Shown piece by piece: positions 61,003 through 64,000 of a stretch of 64,000 bases of DNA. The notes under the pieces were generated by a model. The model had not been told where the DNA came from. It saw only the letters and a program-made list of their open reading frames with translations, and made no database searches. Made by a program: the position numbers and the translations under genes. The DNA is taken from contig NC_014221.1 in the NCBI RefSeq assembly GCF_000092425.1, positions 1,369,001 through 1,433,000 of the forward strand, given 5' to 3'. This DNA is from Truepera radiovictrix DSM 17093 (GTDB lineage: Bacteria > Deinococcota > Deinococci > Deinococcales > Trueperaceae). Positions within the stretch are counted from its first letter, which is position 1. Each line of letters begins with the position of its first letter.

Positions 61003-61282
61003 CTCAGGCGGGCTAGAGAGATAAAAAATGTCGCTTGCGCCAGAGGGCTGTGGTGGGCGGCTCTATGGTGTCAGACGGCGCGCTGCTTATAGCGGGCTGC
61101 AGGCTTGGGGTACGCGCTTGTAGGTGCTTTTGCGGCGGCGAGGCGGCGTGTGACGGATGAGCAAAACCGCTCTGTGTACGAATAACCATGGGGACTTACG
61201 TATCTCAGCCTATACTAATCTATACTAAACGGCGAACAAGAAAGGTCGCCTTGCTCAACGTGGGTGAGATGGGAGGAGGGGT
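61003..61282. promoter_or_regulatory. Divergent promoter region with tandem TATACT boxes
   Basis: AT-rich intergenic stretch between pilM and the lipoprotein gene. A 10-base tandem repeat carries TATACT twice, at 61211-61216 and 61221-61226, each a good -10 box for the plus strand; no consensus -35 is evident. The leader to the ATG at 61283 is about 50 nt and ends with GGAGGAGGGG. The pilM promoter lies at the other edge. Confidence 0.55.
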
Positions 61283-62767
61283 ATGCGGCATTTTGGAAAT
61301 AGCACTCGACGCACGCTCTCTTGGGGTGGGGCTCGAGGTAACAGGGGACTTGGCTGGGTGCTCGCGCTCTCCATCCTATCGGGTTCGCTCATCGCTTGCT
61401 CTACGGGTGTTCGCGACGACGTCGCGCCCCCGGAGGTCGAGCTGCCGGCGTCACCTGAACCTGTGCGGACGCTGACGACATGGACCATCGACCCCGACTT
61501 CGACGTCGCGCAGCTTGACGATCCGCAGACGCGCGCCTGGTACGAGCGGGTCTACACCGAGATCGCGCACGAGCGGACGAGGCGCTGTCTGCCGCCCTCG
61601 GCGACCCCGGAGGACTACCCACATTACCCCGCCTCGGGGACGCTCGCGGCGTGTTCGGGGGTCAAGCACTACGTCGGCCGCGGCCTCAACTTCTATGTCA
61701 CCTCGCTCCTCAGCCTCTTTCGCGTGACGGGTGACGCGGCGCTGCTGCAGGAGGTCGACCGCGTCATGGAGCTCGCGCGCGCGCAGCTCGCCGACACGAA
61801 CGGCGACGGTTACCGCAACTGGCGGTGGCTGAAGCGCATCGACTCGAGCGACTTCAACCTTAAGGAGGAGTCGTTAGCACACGGGTTCATCGCTCAGGTC
61901 GCCTACGTCTTTACGCAAAACGCCGCGCTCAGCACCCCCGAGCACCCGTACGCGGCGCGCGCGGCCCTCTGGCTCGAGTACCTCCGGGACGACTTCGAGG
62001 CGAAGTGGGCGCAGCGCAGCGCGACGCGCGCGTCACGCGGACTGCCGCGGCACTCGCTCTTTCACCCCTACATGGAGCTGCTGCGCTACACCGTCTACAT
62101 GGCGAAGCTCTTCCCGGAGGACCCGCGCTACGCGGCGCTGCGCGACGACATGACGCGCACGGCGCTACATGAGTTTCGGGAGGACATGACCGAAGCGGGC
62201 CCTGCGCTCGTGTGGTCGCACCGGATGCGGTGGGCGGCTGAGGACCCGGAAGCGTGCCTCGTCTTTCAGATGGGTACCTATCCGCAGCAGACGATGCTAG
62301 TCTTTGCCGACTTGGCGCTCGAGGGGCACGCCGGGTTTGCCGACGCCGAGAAGCTGCGGGCGCTCTCCCGCACGCTCTCGGAGTCGCTGCTCGAGCCTAA
62401 CCGGTGGGGCTTTATGTATAAAGACGTCGGCGGCCTGAGAAACGGTAGCCTCGAGCTCCCGGGCAGCCGGAAAACGGCGGTGATCGACGGTTGGTGCTTT
62501 ATGGAGTCGCCAGCATCGATCATGGGCAGAGAAGCGGACAACTTCCGCTCAGAGGGGTCGTACCGCCTGCTCACGTGGGGGTTTCTCGCCGCCTTTGCCC
62601 CGGAGCCCGGCACCCCCCTCGAGGCGACCAAGATCTACCGCACCAACCGCGAGGTCTACGGGGATCCCTTCTCGGCGGCGACGCCGCGGTCGGCGCTGCA
62701 CATCCCGGTAGCGATGGCGTTTGCGCGCCTTTTTCACGCCCAGGGCTACGCGCTCGGAGCACCCTAA
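61283..62767 (+). CDS. Lipoprotein of unknown function, probably all-helical
   Basis: 494 residues. A basic N-terminus and hydrophobic core end in the lipobox LIAC-S (Cys about 39), so it should be lipid-anchored outside the cytoplasm. The mature part is rich in Trp, Tyr and helical repeats (YVGRGLNFYVTSLLSLFRVTGD, LADTNGDGYRNWRWLKRID, AHGFIAQVAYVFTQNA), reminiscent of alpha/alpha-toroid glycan lyases and hydrolases, but I cannot name a family. NGDG may bind calcium. Strong Shine-Dalgarno sequence before the ATG. Convergent with ftsH; a 16-base-pair hairpin follows. Confidence 0.75.
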   Translation: MRHFGNSTRRTLSWGGARGNRGLGWVLALSILSGSLIACSTGVRDDVAPPEVELPASPEPVRTLTTWTIDPDFDVAQLDDPQTRAWYERVYTEIAHERTRRCLPPSATPEDYPHYPASGTLAACSGVKHYVGRGLNFYVTSLLSLFRVTGDAALLQEVDRVMELARAQLADTNGDGYRNWRWLKRIDSSDFNLKEESLAHGFIAQVAYVFTQNAALSTPEHPYAARAALWLEYLRDDFEAKWAQRSATRASRGLPRHSLFHPYMELLRYTVYMAKLFPEDPRYAALRDDMTRTALHEFREDMTEAGPALVWSHRMRWAAEDPEACLVFQMGTYPQQTMLVFADLALEGHAGFADAEKLRALSRTLSESLLEPNRWGFMYKDVGGLRNGSLELPGSRKTAVIDGWCFMESPASIMGREADNFRSEGSYRLLTWGFLAAFAPEPGTPLEATKIYRTNREVYGDPFSAATPRSALHIPVAMAFARLFHAQGYALGAP

Positions 62768-62788
62768 CGCTTGACGATAAGGCGAGCG

Positions 62789-62824
62789 CGAAGCGGGCGT
62801 TAGAACGCTCTAACGCCCGCTTCG
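62789..62824. terminator. Perfect 16-bp hairpin between convergent genes
   Basis: CGAAGCGGGCGTTAGA (62789-62804), loop ACGC, TCTAACGCCCGCTTCG (62809-62824). It starts 22 bases after the lipoprotein stop. There is no T-run on either side, so it may act as a bidirectional barrier or a protein site as well as a terminator. Confidence 0.55.
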
Positions 62825-62867
62825 TAGGGCTTGGCGGTTTCACGCGTTGCTGCAGGATCAGGTGCGT

Positions 62868-62891
62868 CTAGGGCGCCCTTTTTTGTTTTTT
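62868..62891 (+). terminator. Second terminator-like sequence
   Basis: GGGCGCCC (62871-62878) followed by T6, G and T6. The stem is short, but the T-rich tail suggests this is where plus-strand transcripts from the lipoprotein gene end, before the ftsH stop at 62934. Confidence 0.45.
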
Positions 62892-62933
62892 GTCGTGAGA
62901 GCCCCCCTGGCTTCGTACGAACCGAGATACCTG

Positions 62934-64000
<1,067 letters not shown>

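Overview
The window is a GC-rich (about 70%) bacterial chromosome segment, densely coded on both strands, with no rRNA, tRNA or CRISPR array that I can see. Gene content points to the Deinococcota, probably a Truepera-like lineage (inference): a family-4 uracil-DNA glycosylase that aligns closely with my memory of the Thermus enzyme, a Thermus-style pilM-N-O-W-Q operon next to aromatic amino acid genes, a ComZ-like minor pilin operon, the futalosine menaquinone route (mqnB), and many starts that sit directly behind a TANNNT -10 box, as in the leaderless mRNAs described for Deinococcus.

Layout. 1-8.7 kb: a truncated secreted S8 protease, a udg/DUF1844/dtd operon, class II aldolase, and a gltX-ftsY-acetyltransferase-mqnB operon. 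8.8-9.6 kb: one IS5-family element. 9.6-11.5 kb: uppP and the rplM-rpsI operon with a clear terminator. 11.5-15.2 kb: a long non-coding stretch, a histidine phosphatase, an acetyltransferase, a Crp/Fnr regulator with a leader ORF, and a LolD-like ATPase. 15.2-20.7 kb: a peptide-type ABC importer operon with an FAD-linked oxidase. 20.7-31.7 kb: single genes including nagA, an AEC transporter with a leader ORF, an ABC-F/GNAT-like fusion, a class II photolyase, an MpaB-like oxygenase, a 2H phosphoesterase and a hydrolase. 31.8-39.5 kb: lepA, the minor-pilin operon, scpB and a kinase-fold protein lacking its catalytic residues. 40.0-49.1 kb: an XRE-cupin regulator, a second peptide-type importer, two M24 enzymes, a flavin reductase-like protein and an aldo/keto reductase-RidA fusion. 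49.2-52.2 kb: an ABC exporter pair and a methyltransferase. 52.2-61.0 kb: pilM-N-O-W-Q followed by aroC-K-B-Q. 61-64 kb: an unknown lipoprotein and the 3' part of ftsH.

Themes. First, at least 20 starts lie 5-8 nt after a TANNNT hexamer, which suggests leaderless transcripts and settles several start sites. Second, three of these leaderless starts open short ORFs (9-24 codons) that end on or just before the start of a regulator or transporter gene. Third, the 40-49 kb cluster looks like one regulon: the half-site ATTGAAC occurs twice in the regulator's own promoter and as a perfect 17-bp palindrome between the divergent M24 and flavin reductase promoters. I think this cluster, with its fused AKR-RidA protein and two M24 hydrolases, is the best candidate for an undescribed catabolic system. 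Two genes (an acetyltransferase-like gene after ftsY, and a small membrane protein after the FAD oxidase) are broken at G-runs, which may be real slippage sites or sequencing errors.
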